From positions 1-21,316 of the forward strand of contig CAZGOS010000025.1 of NCBI GenBank assembly GCA_964527795.1: a DNA stretch of 21,316 nucleotides. The letters are read 5' to 3'. Under the pieces are notes generated by a model. That model did no database searches, was not told the DNA's origin, and was given only the letters and a program-made list of their open reading frames with translations. Origin of the DNA: SMXL01 sp964527795 (GTDB taxonomy: Bacteria; Bacteroidota; Rhodothermia; Rhodothermales; UBA10348). Both the position numbers and the translations under genes were made by a program. This document shows positions 8,413 through 16,934 of this stretch, in pieces. How positions within the stretch are numbered: the first letter of the stretch is position 1; every line of letters starts with the position of its first letter.

Positions 8413-8417
8413 AGGAA
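8397..8417. promoter_or_regulatory. Inverted repeat overlapping the 12-bp repeats
   Basis: TTCCTGA (8397-8403) and TCAGGAA (8411-8417) form a perfect 7-bp inverted repeat with a 7-nt spacer. It overlaps the end of the tandem repeats in the dnaJ/accC gap. The spacing, about 1.3 helical turns from centre to centre, is compatible with a dimeric regulator binding site; no regulator can be named. Confidence 0.35.
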
Positions 8418-8481
8418 TCATACAATATTCCCACCTGAAGCAATTGTACACAATTTGTACCATCGGTGGTAGTTCCGCCCT

Positions 8482-10023
8482 ATGTCGGATATGCAAAGCA
8501 TTCGCAAAATTCTGATCGCCAATCGGGGCGAAATTGCGGTTCGCATCATACGTACGTGCCGCGAACTCGGTATCGAATCGGTCGCCGTTTTCAGCGATGC
8601 GGACCGAACGGCGCTTCACGTGCGAATGGCCGATGAAGCCTATCATGTCGGGCCGGCTCCATCGATAGAATCGTATCTGAATCAGAAGCTCATTCTCGAG
8701 ATTGCGAATCAGGCGGGCGTCGACGCCGTTCATCCGGGGTATGGGTTCCTCGCGGAGAATGCAGACTTCGCAGCGGCATGTGAACAGGCCGGTATCCTGT
8801 TCATCGGTCCGCCGTCGCAGTCTATTCGAGCGATGGGAGACAAGACGGCCGCTCGCGCCATCATGCATGAGGTCGGCGTTCCAATGGCACCCGGAACCGT
8901 TGATGCCGTTGACGACGCAACGGTTGCAGTGAAACTGGCCCACGATATCGGCTATCCCGTGCTCATCAAGGCGGCCGCCGGTGGTGGTGGCAAGGGAATG
9001 CGCATTGTCTACGATGCCGATTCGTTTCAGTCATCGTTCGAGGCCGCTGGTCGCGAGGCCCTTGGCGCTTTCGGTGACGGTCGCGTATTCATAGAGAAGT
9101 ACATCGTAGAACCGCGGCACATCGAATTTCAGATCCTGGCCGACCAATCAGGAAATACGGTGCACCTTTTTGATCGAGAATGCTCGATTCAGCGCAGACA
9201 TCAGAAAGTGATCGAAGAGGCCCCCTCCACCATTATGACGGAGAGTTTGCGTGAGAAAATGGGGAAAGCCGCCGTCGATGCCGCCCGATCCTGCGGATAT
9301 GTCGGCGCCGGAACCGTCGAATTTCTTGTCGACGCGGAGCGAAATTTCTATTTCATGGAAATGAATACGCGTCTTCAGGTCGAACACGCCGTGACGGAGT
9401 GGATCACTGGTCTGGACCTTGTTCGTGAACAGATTCGCATCGCTGAAGGACGTGCGCTAACGTTCAGGCAGGAGGACCTGCATTTTGTTGGCCACTCGAT
9501 CGAGTGCCGCATCTATGCCGAAGATCCACAGAACGACTTCCTGCCTGGTCCGGGCATTCTGCGTCGACACCATGCACCGGGCGGCCTCGGCGTACGCGTG
9601 GATTCAGGTGTCGAGCAGGGTGATGAGGTTAGTGTCCACTACGATCCCATGATCTCCAAGGTGACCACATGGGGAACGGATCGACAGGAAGCGATCAATC
9701 GAATGCATCGGGCGCTATCGGAATATGAGATCTCCGGCGTGCCAACGACGATTTCGTTCTGTCGTTTTGTACTGCAGAGCGATGCCTTCCTGTCAGGTGA
9801 GTTCTCAACGCATTTCGTCGACGACCACTTCAATGGCTCCTCCGCACCGGAACCTGATCCTTTTTTGGAAGAAGCGATGGCACGGACTGCTGCGAAAATC
9901 TGGACCCGGAGTAGACCGTCATTTGATACAGCAGACGACAGCGCGGCGCACGGGCGGAACGGTCAGTTCAGCAACTGGAAGAAAAACCGGATGCACGAGC
10001 GGCGATCACCGGGTCGAAAATAA
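8482..10023 (+). CDS. accC: Biotin carboxylase subunit of an acyl-CoA (acetyl-CoA) carboxylase
   Basis: ATP-dependent carboxylation of biotin on a carrier protein, the first half-reaction of acetyl-CoA carboxylase (or a related propionyl-CoA carboxylase) in fatty-acid synthesis. The 513-aa protein has the N-terminal domain (IRKILIANRGEIAVRIIRTC) and the ATP-grasp Gly-rich loop KAAAGGGGKGM (163-173). RHIEFQ, the HLFDRECSIQRRHQK block and catalytic EMNTRLQVEH (about 293-302) follow, and then the C-terminal domain with IECRIYAEDP. A tail of roughly 40-50 polar residues follows the usual core, ending in a Trp-Lys-rich stretch seen in some long AccC/PccA-type proteins. There is no biotin-carrier domain (no MKM motif) and no accB, accA or accD nearby. 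An alternative start at 8491 would remove three residues. The gene converges on trmB, ending 28 bp from it. Acetyl- versus propionyl-CoA role is undecided. Confidence 0.93.
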   Translation: MSDMQSIRKILIANRGEIAVRIIRTCRELGIESVAVFSDADRTALHVRMADEAYHVGPAPSIESYLNQKLILEIANQAGVDAVHPGYGFLAENADFAAACEQAGILFIGPPSQSIRAMGDKTAARAIMHEVGVPMAPGTVDAVDDATVAVKLAHDIGYPVLIKAAAGGGGKGMRIVYDADSFQSSFEAAGREALGAFGDGRVFIEKYIVEPRHIEFQILADQSGNTVHLFDRECSIQRRHQKVIEEAPSTIMTESLREKMGKAAVDAARSCGYVGAGTVEFLVDAERNFYFMEMNTRLQVEHAVTEWITGLDLVREQIRIAEGRALTFRQEDLHFVGHSIECRIYAEDPQNDFLPGPGILRRHHAPGGLGVRVDSGVEQGDEVSVHYDPMISKVTTWGTDRQEAINRMHRALSEYEISGVPTTISFCRFVLQSDAFLSGEFSTHFVDDHFNGSSAPEPDPFLEEAMARTAAKIWTRSRPSFDTADDSAAHGRNGQFSNWKKNRMHERRSPGRK

Positions 10024-10051
10024 GCGTGCCGCGCAAACCTGTGGCGCACAC

Positions 10052-10990
10052 TTAAATCCAGCTCTCCTCCAGGCCCAAACCCTGATCGACGAGCCACTCC
10101 GCAACGGCCCGCACGGCTTCTTTCACTCCCTTCGTTGCCAGCGGATCTCCGAAGCTTTGCAGTCCGACGTAAACGCCGTCCTTCTTCTGCCAGGCTTGAA
10201 TCAGGACTTCCTGCCTCAGATCCGGTTCCTCCACAAGCACCTTGAACAGCAGTCCGTTCTTCGACAGTTCGCGAAAGGCCTCCAGTACAATGACGTGTCC
10301 GCCGTCGAAGGCACGAACATGCTTGGAAAAAGTGCCTATTGAATCCAGATCTCCTGTGAGAACGGCGTGCTGCATTTCCACTGTTTGCATTATTCCGGGC
10401 TGAAAGCTCGCTTCTCCGGTCTTACGGAACAAGGCATGAAAAATCATTTTGTCCTGCTCTCGCCATTTCAGAGCATACTTGGTATGCAGCATGGCCTCCG
10501 GGGGTGACCCCTCTTCAACCTGGTACAAACCGGTCCTGGTCGCTTCGGTGATAGCGAAATGAAAGTACTCTTCGTGATCGGTAGTCAGTGAAAGCACGCC
10601 CTCCTCCTCCAGTCGCGTCGAGGCCAGCTCGAAAAAGGGCGCTTGAAGAAGACGATTCTTCAGATTGCGCCTTCGTGGCCAGGGATCGGGGAAATTGACA
10701 TAGATCGTACAGACCGCCCGGAGAGGGAGAGTTTCTCGAACGATGAATCGAGCATCTCCATGATACAGGCGCACATTCGAAATATGCTCGCGCTTCATGC
10801 GGCGGTACGCGCGCCACATGGATCCCATCGACACTTCAACACCGAACAGATTCCAGTCCGGATGCTCATGGCCGAGATGCGCCAGGTACCGACCATCTCC
10901 GAAGCCAATCTCAACGACCAATGGGCCGGAGCGTCCGAAAACGGACGTAGGCTGCAACGGTAGTGTCAGCTGACCCGGTCTAATGATCAT
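10052..10990 (-). CDS. trmB: tRNA (guanine-N7)-methyltransferase with long C-terminal extension
   Basis: SAM-dependent formation of m7G, normally at position 46 of the tRNA variable loop. The core (about 1-192) shows the SAM-binding motif VVEIGFGDGRYLAHLG (25-40), GVEVS, the family signature NFPDPWPRRRNLKNRL (99-114), SLTTDHEEYF, and a C-terminal helix before FRKTGE. Standard bacterial TrmB ends near here (about 200-240 aa). This one carries roughly 120 more residues (193-312) with no motif I recognise; C-terminal extensions are known in some thermophile TrmB proteins such as that of Aquifex. The frame is open to 11134, but that would overlap the pump gene. ATG 10990 has GGAG 5 nt upstream and lies 46 bp after the pump stop, so it is chosen. 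It is last in the efflux gene run, so it may be transcribed with it. Confidence 0.93.
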   Translation of the reverse strand: MIIRPGQLTLPLQPTSVFGRSGPLVVEIGFGDGRYLAHLGHEHPDWNLFGVEVSMGSMWRAYRRMKREHISNVRLYHGDARFIVRETLPLRAVCTIYVNFPDPWPRRRNLKNRLLQAPFFELASTRLEEEGVLSLTTDHEEYFHFAITEATRTGLYQVEEGSPPEAMLHTKYALKWREQDKMIFHALFRKTGEASFQPGIMQTVEMQHAVLTGDLDSIGTFSKHVRAFDGGHVIVLEAFRELSKNGLLFKVLVEEPDLRQEVLIQAWQKKDGVYVGLQSFGDPLATKGVKEAVRAVAEWLVDQGLGLEESWI

Positions 10991-10995
10991 TGTAG

Positions 10996-10999
10996 CTCC
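10996..10999 (-). promoter_or_regulatory. Shine-Dalgarno deciding the trmB start
   Basis: GGAG on the minus strand is 5 nt before the ATG at 10990. It favours this start over an in-frame ATG at 11134 that lies inside the pump gene. Confidence 0.7.
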
Positions 11000-11036
11000 A
11001 GGTTGTGACCAGCGGCACGCACATCGTTGTTTCGTG

Positions 11037-14000
11037 TTATGCCATGGCCTGTCCGTGGACCGTTCGCGGGGAAGAAAATGTGCGACGGAGCGTTGTCCGT
11101 ATGTGATCTTCGGCGACGACCAGCGCAGGTACAAGGATAAGAATGATCAACGTGGCGAACAGAATTCCAAAACCGAGGCTTGCCGCGATCGGGATCAGAA
11201 ACTGCGCCTGCAGGCTTCTTTCCAGGATAAGCGGTAATACACCCAGAAACGTGGTCAGCGATGTCAGCAGGATCGGCCGAAAACGTACTTTTCCAGCCGT
11301 GATGATCGCGTTTTCAATCGTGGCTCCGTTCTCTTTTTCTTTGTTCACATAGTCGATGAGAACGAGCGAGTCGTTGACGACCACCCCCGACAATCCGATG
11401 AGCCCAAACAGGCTGAGGATGCCGACATCCAGGCCCATGAACATGTGCCCCAGCAGGGCTCCAATTAGCCCGAACGGGATCGCAGCCATAATGATAAAGG
11501 GTTGGGAGTAGGACCTGAACGGGATGGCGAGCAGGGCATAAATCAGAAACAGCGCGATTATGAAACCTCGGCGCAAAGCTCCAAGGGCTTCCTCCTGATC
11601 GGCCTGCTCTCCTTCAAACGACGCCTGAAAACCTGGAAATTCCTGGGCTATCTGCGGCAGCACACTCGTGCGGAGCGCTTCGATCACATCGCCTGCCGCC
11701 ACAATTTCATCGTTTACTTCAGCCGTAATCGTGACGACTCGCCGTCTATCGCGGCGATTGATAGAGGAAGGGCCATAGCCGAAACTCGCCTCTGCGACTT
11801 CTGAGAACGGGATGGCTGCCCCTTGCGCCGTTCGAATCCTCAGATCGTCCAGATCCGACAGCGCGTCTCGCTCGTTTTCCGGAAGACGCACCATGACCTT
11901 GATTTCGTCCCGACCGCGCTGGATACGAAGTGCTTCATTTCCGTAGTAGGCGCTGCGGACCTGACGAGCCAGATCGTCCAGTGACACACCCAGGGACCGG
12001 GCCTGCGGTTTCAATTCGAGCCTGATTTCGCGCTTGCCCAGCTGCTGGTCGTCTTCGACCTCGTAAACCCCGGCGTATCGCCCGAGTTCGTCTTTCAGTC
12101 TGACGATGGATCGAGAAAGAGCACCTGTATCCGGTGCGGAGACTTCGATCTGGATGGGTTTTCCGAATTGCATGAGAGTAGACTGGAACTGGATCGACTT
12201 CACACCGGCAATCGAACCGACATTGTTTCGCCATGCCTCTTCAAACACTTCCGTCGGAATGTCCCGGTTTTCTGCTTCGAGCAGCTCAAAATTTATCTCG
12301 GCCAATCTGCCCTCGATGAGACCGGTGCTTCCGGCCGCAACCGGTGACGCTGCGAGGGACGGCTGACGGCCGACGATCGAGAGCGCGTGCCGAATCAGCG
12401 GCTCATGATCTTCCGAAAGCTCGGCTTCCAGCTCGGCGAATGACTCCCATCCCTTTCCTTCGACATAAGCGGCAACTTCCGCCGTTCGCTCTGCGGGCGT
12501 ACCATCCGGCATTTCGATGCGGGCAATGACGTTTTCACCCGTGATCTGCGGGTAAAAAGTGAAGTTGACGAATCCCCCGGCTACCAGACCGACTGACAGG
12601 AGTATGGCGCTGACAGCGCTTACGATTACGATACCGAAGTGCTTTGTCGCAAAGTGAAGCGTGCGATCGAGCGGTCCTTCGATGTTCCACTGAATCGCCT
12701 TTGCGACGTTCGTCTGAAGCCGCTCAATTCCTGCCGCGACAGGATTTTTCTTCTTCCCGTCGATCAGGGCTTTCACGTGCGAAAGATGTGCGGGCAGAAT
12801 GAAGAGCGACTCTATGAGCGAGAGCACCAATACCGAAATGATGACGACGGGCAGGTTCTGCATAAACTTGCCCATGACGCCCGGTACAAACAGGAGCGGC
12901 GTAAAGGCTGCGATAGTCGTCAAAACGGCAAAGACGACCGGACGCACGAGGCGGACGGCACCCTTTACCGAGGCTTCTTTTGGCGACAAACCACGTTCCT
13001 GTTCGACGAAAATATTCTCACCGATAACGATCGCGTCGTCCACGACAATACCGAGCGCCAGGATGAAGGCGACGAGCGATATGAGGTTCATCGAGACGCC
13101 GAGTGATACCATGATGGCAAACGTGCCCAGAAAGGAGATGAAAATGCCCATGGACACCCAGAACGCCAGTCGGGAATTCATGAACAGACCCAGCGCCAGA
13201 ATGACCAGGATCAAACCCATCAGCCCATTCTTCAGCATCAGCTCGTAACGGTCCTTCAACAGTTTGGCTTCGTCCTGCCAAACCTCCACTGACATTCCCT
13301 CGGGCAGAGCCATGGTACCGATGTATTCCTTAACCAGCTCTACCGACTCGAGCACACGTTCGTCACCGGTGCGATACACCTCGACAAGAGCCGCCGGTTG
13401 TCCATCGAAACGGGTAATCAGATCTGCTTCTTCGAAGGCATCGCGAACGGTGGCAATGTCGCTAATGCGTACGACAGCCCCATTGGGCATCGCCCGAACA
13501 ATAATATCACGAAAGTCGTCGGCGTGATAATTCTGGCCTTTGGTTCGAACCAGGATTACTTCGTCGCGTGTATCGATTGCTCCGCCGGGTAGATCCAGGC
13601 TACCGCGTCTGACAGCCTGAGAAACTTCAGCCAGCGAGAGTCCGAAGGCTCTCATCGTGGCTTCAGAGACTTCGATCGATATTTCATACGCTCGCGTTCC
13701 GTTAATGCGAACGTATGAGATCCCGTCGAGGGCGGAAAGATCATCCTTGATCGCGTTTGCCAGCTCTTTGAGAGAGCGCTCCGGCACGTCTCCGAAGACG
13801 GCCAGTTGAATAACCTGTCGACGCGTGGTCAGTTCGGAAATTTCCGGTTCTTCAGCCTCGGCGGGAAATGAAATGATTCGATCGATCTCAGCCTTTATAT
13901 CGTCCAGCGCTTTGGAAGCGTCCGTGCCAAAGTTCAGTTGAGCGCTTACGATACCAACGTTTTCGGCGGCAATGGACGTGATGCGTTTGATTCCGTCGAC

Positions 14001-14222
14001 GCTTTCTATCTGTTCCTCAACGCGTCGAACAATTCCTTCTTCGACTTCTTCTGGAGAGGCCCCGGGATACGCGATCCGAATCTGGATGGTATCCAGGCTC
14101 GATTCTGGAAATACTTCCTGAACGATCCGGGATACGCTTACAATCCCGATGAGGATAAAAAAGATCATCATCAGGTTGGCAGCAACAGAATTTTGCGCCA
14201 TCCAGGCGATTGCTCCTTTCAT
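11037..14222 (-). CDS. RND-family efflux transporter (AcrB/HAE1-like inner-membrane pump)
   Basis: Proton-driven trimeric pump that captures substrates from the periplasm and outer leaflet and passes them to an adaptor and outer-membrane channel. The 1061-aa length is standard. It has TM1 (about 13-33), a first large periplasmic loop (about 34-335), and a TM block (about 336-500) containing the proton-relay pair D395/D396 in LALGIVVDDAIVIGEN. A second TM block and periplasmic loop complete the duplicated RND fold, ending with the TM region around IALFLIYALLAIPFRSYSQP and GLIGLSGVVVNDSLVLID. The intact DD pair argues for a drug/lipid-type HAE1 pump; the heavy-metal class is less likely, but the substrate cannot be inferred. 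The start MKGAIAWMAQNSVAANLMM is the usual N-terminus. The adaptor gene is 39 bp upstream and trmB 46 bp downstream. Confidence 0.96.
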   Translation of the reverse strand: MKGAIAWMAQNSVAANLMMIFFILIGIVSVSRIVQEVFPESSLDTIQIRIAYPGASPEEVEEGIVRRVEEQIESVDGIKRITSIAAENVGIVSAQLNFGTDASKALDDIKAEIDRIISFPAEAEEPEISELTTRRQVIQLAVFGDVPERSLKELANAIKDDLSALDGISYVRINGTRAYEISIEVSEATMRAFGLSLAEVSQAVRRGSLDLPGGAIDTRDEVILVRTKGQNYHADDFRDIIVRAMPNGAVVRISDIATVRDAFEEADLITRFDGQPAALVEVYRTGDERVLESVELVKEYIGTMALPEGMSVEVWQDEAKLLKDRYELMLKNGLMGLILVILALGLFMNSRLAFWVSMGIFISFLGTFAIMVSLGVSMNLISLVAFILALGIVVDDAIVIGENIFVEQERGLSPKEASVKGAVRLVRPVVFAVLTTIAAFTPLLFVPGVMGKFMQNLPVVIISVLVLSLIESLFILPAHLSHVKALIDGKKKNPVAAGIERLQTNVAKAIQWNIEGPLDRTLHFATKHFGIVIVSAVSAILLSVGLVAGGFVNFTFYPQITGENVIARIEMPDGTPAERTAEVAAYVEGKGWESFAELEAELSEDHEPLIRHALSIVGRQPSLAASPVAAGSTGLIEGRLAEINFELLEAENRDIPTEVFEEAWRNNVGSIAGVKSIQFQSTLMQFGKPIQIEVSAPDTGALSRSIVRLKDELGRYAGVYEVEDDQQLGKREIRLELKPQARSLGVSLDDLARQVRSAYYGNEALRIQRGRDEIKVMVRLPENERDALSDLDDLRIRTAQGAAIPFSEVAEASFGYGPSSINRRDRRRVVTITAEVNDEIVAAGDVIEALRTSVLPQIAQEFPGFQASFEGEQADQEEALGALRRGFIIALFLIYALLAIPFRSYSQPFIIMAAIPFGLIGALLGHMFMGLDVGILSLFGLIGLSGVVVNDSLVLIDYVNKEKENGATIENAIITAGKVRFRPILLTSLTTFLGVLPLILERSLQAQFLIPIAASLGFGILFATLIILILVPALVVAEDHIRTTLRRTFSSPRTVHGQAMA

Positions 14223-14261
14223 GCTCTATTATATCTGAGTACTGTGTTTCTTGAAGAACCG

Positions 14262-15440
14262 CTATTCAGACACTCGAACCGACATGCCGTTCGCTACGAC
14301 GGAAAGAGCCGAAACAACGACCTTGTCACCCTCGGACAAACCGGTATCGACAACGATCCGGTCCTGAACCTGTTGAAGCACATTTACGAGGCGCATTTCC
14401 AGGTGACCATCGATAACAAGCCATACTTGATTTTTTTCGCGTAGCGCAATGCGGGGAATTTCGAAATACGTATCAACGGATCGTCCTTCTATCTCGACTT
14501 CGACATACGTTCCCACGAGAAGCTGAGGACGATTCACCGCCCTTCTGTAGGGATTGTCGATTCGGACAACGACCTGAAATGTTCGGGTTGCCGCATCCAG
14601 GGATCCAATGATCCTGTGTACATAAGCTTTCCACGTATAACGTTCTTTTCCGTAACGGGCCACTACGCGGGCGGTAGCACGCTTTCCCCCGGTCCCGGCA
14701 CTAAAAAAATCCTGTATCAGGGACGCCTGTTCGCTGGTGAGCGCAACGTCGATCTCCGCGTGATCCGTTCCGTAAAACGACGCGACCACAATGCCTGGAG
14801 CCACATACTGTCCTACTTCGGCAGATTTGGTCTGAATACGACCGTTGAACGGCGCCGTAATAACCGTTCGATCCAACCTGGAGACGGCATCACTGAGTCG
14901 TGCCTGCGCACTTTTTCGCACTGCTTCAGCAAGCTTCAGCTGCGGCTCCCTCAAGACAAGACTACCGAGTTCCGTTCCGGAGGCATCCTCAACACCGCCT
15001 TCGCGTCGCTGCAGTCGCTCCCATTCGTCTCGAGCGATGGCCGATTCTTCCTCCGCCAGTTCTACTTCAAGTGTTCTATGCGTGACTTCGGCCTCGGCGA
15101 CGGCAACCGCATTTTCATAATCCGACGGTTCAATTTGCAGCAGCGTGTCGCCCTGCCTGAAAATGCCGCCGACGACGAATGACGGAGACACCCATACGAT
15201 TTTACCGGGTACTTCGGCAGAAAGATTAACGTTACGAGCCGCCGAAACGGTGCCGTTTCCTCTGATCGTCAATTGTCCGGATGAAGCCGTAACGTTCACG
15301 ATTTCCACAACCGGTGCTTGAATGACAGGCTCGTCTCTCGGCGGATCCGGCCTCAGCCCCGCCAGAATCAGCATGCCGATCACACCTGCGACAAGTATTC
15401 CGGCCGCGATTATGAAGGAGCGAAGTCTATGCGTACTCAT
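14262..15440 (-). CDS. RND efflux periplasmic adaptor (membrane fusion protein, HlyD/AcrA family)
   Basis: Bridges the inner-membrane pump to the outer-membrane channel. The 392-aa protein has one N-terminal membrane anchor (about 8-27, no lipobox cysteine), a proline-rich linker, and the first half of a lipoyl-like domain (VNLSAEVPGKIVWV, GDTLLQIEPSDYENAV). An alpha-helical hairpin rich in Glu, Ala and Leu follows (about 108-185). The second lipoyl half (ITAPFNGRIQTKSAEVGQYV), a beta-barrel domain and a membrane-proximal domain complete the chain, ending ...GMSVRVSE. These parts follow the AcrA/MexA order. The gene starts 18 bp after the outer-membrane factor stop and ends 39 bp before the pump start. 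It has no detectable Shine-Dalgarno at a good distance, so translational coupling to the upstream gene is possible. Confidence 0.95.
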   Translation of the reverse strand: MSTHRLRSFIIAAGILVAGVIGMLILAGLRPDPPRDEPVIQAPVVEIVNVTASSGQLTIRGNGTVSAARNVNLSAEVPGKIVWVSPSFVVGGIFRQGDTLLQIEPSDYENAVAVAEAEVTHRTLEVELAEEESAIARDEWERLQRREGGVEDASGTELGSLVLREPQLKLAEAVRKSAQARLSDAVSRLDRTVITAPFNGRIQTKSAEVGQYVAPGIVVASFYGTDHAEIDVALTSEQASLIQDFFSAGTGGKRATARVVARYGKERYTWKAYVHRIIGSLDAATRTFQVVVRIDNPYRRAVNRPQLLVGTYVEVEIEGRSVDTYFEIPRIALREKNQVWLVIDGHLEMRLVNVLQQVQDRIVVDTGLSEGDKVVVSALSVVANGMSVRVSE

Positions 15441-15458
15441 AACTAATACCGGGTAGAC

Positions 15459-16934
15459 CTACTGTTGAAATTCTTTCTTTTGCGTGCTCACGGCCATGTC
15501 GGTCGAATCCGTGACCCAGGCTCCTCCGAGCGCACGGTGAACACCGAGGCGCGCCATGGTCACGGCCCGCAGAGCGCCGGATACATTCGCTTGCGCACGG
15601 AGTTCATTGATTCCGGCATCAAGCAGCGCGAGATAATCCCCGATGCCTCGCCGGTATCGCCGGAACTGGATGTCGGCTGACGCAGAAGCGCTGTAGAGGG
15701 CCCCCCTGATGGCGCCGAGGCGTTCAATCTGGGCGTCATGTTCGACGAGCGCCGATGAGGCTTCCTTGAAGGCTGTCAGAACTGTTTTCTCATACGCCGC
15801 CGCGACTTGCTCGTACCGCGCCCATGCGGCCCGAACCTCCGCATTTATAGCCCCCGCATTGAAAACAGGGGCAAGCAATGAACCGCCTAACAGCCAGAAA
15901 CTCTGGCTCGTATTGACCAGACTGGCGAGGTCGTTGCTCTGGGTACCACCTGACGCGGTGAGCGAAATGGATGGAAAGCGTTCGGCTCGCGCCACACCGA
16001 TGCGCTGCCGTGCCGATTCGAGCCGGGCAGCAGACGCTACGATATCGGGTCGTTCGCGAAGAAGGTCCGAAGGAAGGCCAACCGGAATCTCTCGCGGTAG
16101 TGCGTAATCGTTTTCAGTGGCGCTCAGTAGCGCTTCAACGTCTGCCGGCACGGTGCCAAGGAGGACTGCGAGTCGCCCTTTTGCCTCGTAAAGTGCGCTT
16201 TCGAGTAGGGGAGGACTTGCCCGAAGATCGTCCAGTGACTGTCGAATCGTATAGAGTTCGAACGAGGTGACGAGGCCGCGCCGATAACGATCGTCCGTGA
16301 TTTCAACACGTTCCCCTAACAGTTGCACGTTTTCGCGAGCGAGTTCCAGTTGACGGCTCGCGTCTCGGATTTCGGAATATGTAGCGATTGTTTCAGAAAT
16401 CACGCCTATCCGGGCCGTCTGGAAATCGGCCGTCGTTGCGACGAATTCGCCGACTGCCGCTTGTGATGCCGCTCTGGCTTTACCCCAGAAATCCACCTCA
16501 TACGACAGGCCGAGTGACGCGCTATACGTTGTGACATCGAATCGATCCGGCAAGGCCGGAATGCTTTCTGAGAATTCACCCGTCACTCCCGTGTTTGTCG
16601 GGGTGACTTGACGATTTCCGTCAACGGCGGCCTGAATTCGTGGAAAGAGGGCGGAGCGTGTAATTCGATAGGTTTCCTGAACCTCCAAAACTCGTGCTGA
16701 AGCCACTCGAAGGTCCAGATTCCGAACGATCGCCGAGTCGATCAACGCGTTCAACGTGCGATCCCCGAACCCCCGCCACCATTCGACGGATGCGGCAGGG
16801 TCGACATGCGTTTCGGCGCCGTCATATTTCCCGGGCAAGCGTGATTCCAGGTCAGGGGCCGCTATGTGCGGTGCCATGGTGCAGCCGGAAAGCGACACCA
16901 TGACCACCCACCCTGTCAGGGTACGTCTATACAT
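15459..16934 (-). CDS. Outer-membrane efflux channel lipoprotein (TolC/OprM-NodT family)
   Basis: Trimeric outer-membrane duct of the tripartite pump. From ATG 16934 the 491-aa product begins MYRRTLTGWVVMVSLSGC, a lipoprotein signal with lipobox LSGC (Cys about 18), so it is probably acylated and anchored like OprM. The body has the two outer-membrane-efflux repeats (about 40-240 and 250-480), rich in Ala, Arg, Glu and Ser heptad-type helices, with the family phrases LRERPDIVASAARLESARQRIGVARAERFPSIS (cut here for length: LRERPDIV then ARAERFPSIS). The frame is open to an ATG at 17003, but that would place 23 residues before the signal and overlap tetR by about 77 bp. With the 16934 start the overlap with the tetR stop is only ATGTATAG (8 bp), which suggests translational coupling. 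Confidence 0.95.
   Translation of the reverse strand: MYRRTLTGWVVMVSLSGCTMAPHIAAPDLESRLPGKYDGAETHVDPAASVEWWRGFGDRTLNALIDSAIVRNLDLRVASARVLEVQETYRITRSALFPRIQAAVDGNRQVTPTNTGVTGEFSESIPALPDRFDVTTYSASLGLSYEVDFWGKARAASQAAVGEFVATTADFQTARIGVISETIATYSEIRDASRQLELARENVQLLGERVEITDDRYRRGLVTSFELYTIRQSLDDLRASPPLLESALYEAKGRLAVLLGTVPADVEALLSATENDYALPREIPVGLPSDLLRERPDIVASAARLESARQRIGVARAERFPSISLTASGGTQSNDLASLVNTSQSFWLLGGSLLAPVFNAGAINAEVRAAWARYEQVAAAYEKTVLTAFKEASSALVEHDAQIERLGAIRGALYSASASADIQFRRYRRGIGDYLALLDAGINELRAQANVSGALRAVTMARLGVHRALGGAWVTDSTDMAVSTQKKEFQQ

Noticed and set aside
8344..8943. A 199-codon minus-strand frame across the dnaJ/accC gap and the accC start
   Set aside because: Most of it is antisense to conserved AccC residues; the composition is shadow-like and no family motif is seen.
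10020..10051. Possible terminator between accC and trmB
   Set aside because: Only a short GC-rich stem with a bulge can be drawn and no T-run follows.
9725..10342. A 205-codon plus-strand frame spanning the accC and trmB 3' ends
   Set aside because: It is out of frame with accC and antisense to trmB, both clear genes, and it shows no domain.
10991..11134. N-terminal extension of trmB to an ATG at 11134
   Set aside because: It would overlap the pump coding sequence by about 98 bp, shows no TrmB similarity, and a good GGAG precedes the start at 10990.
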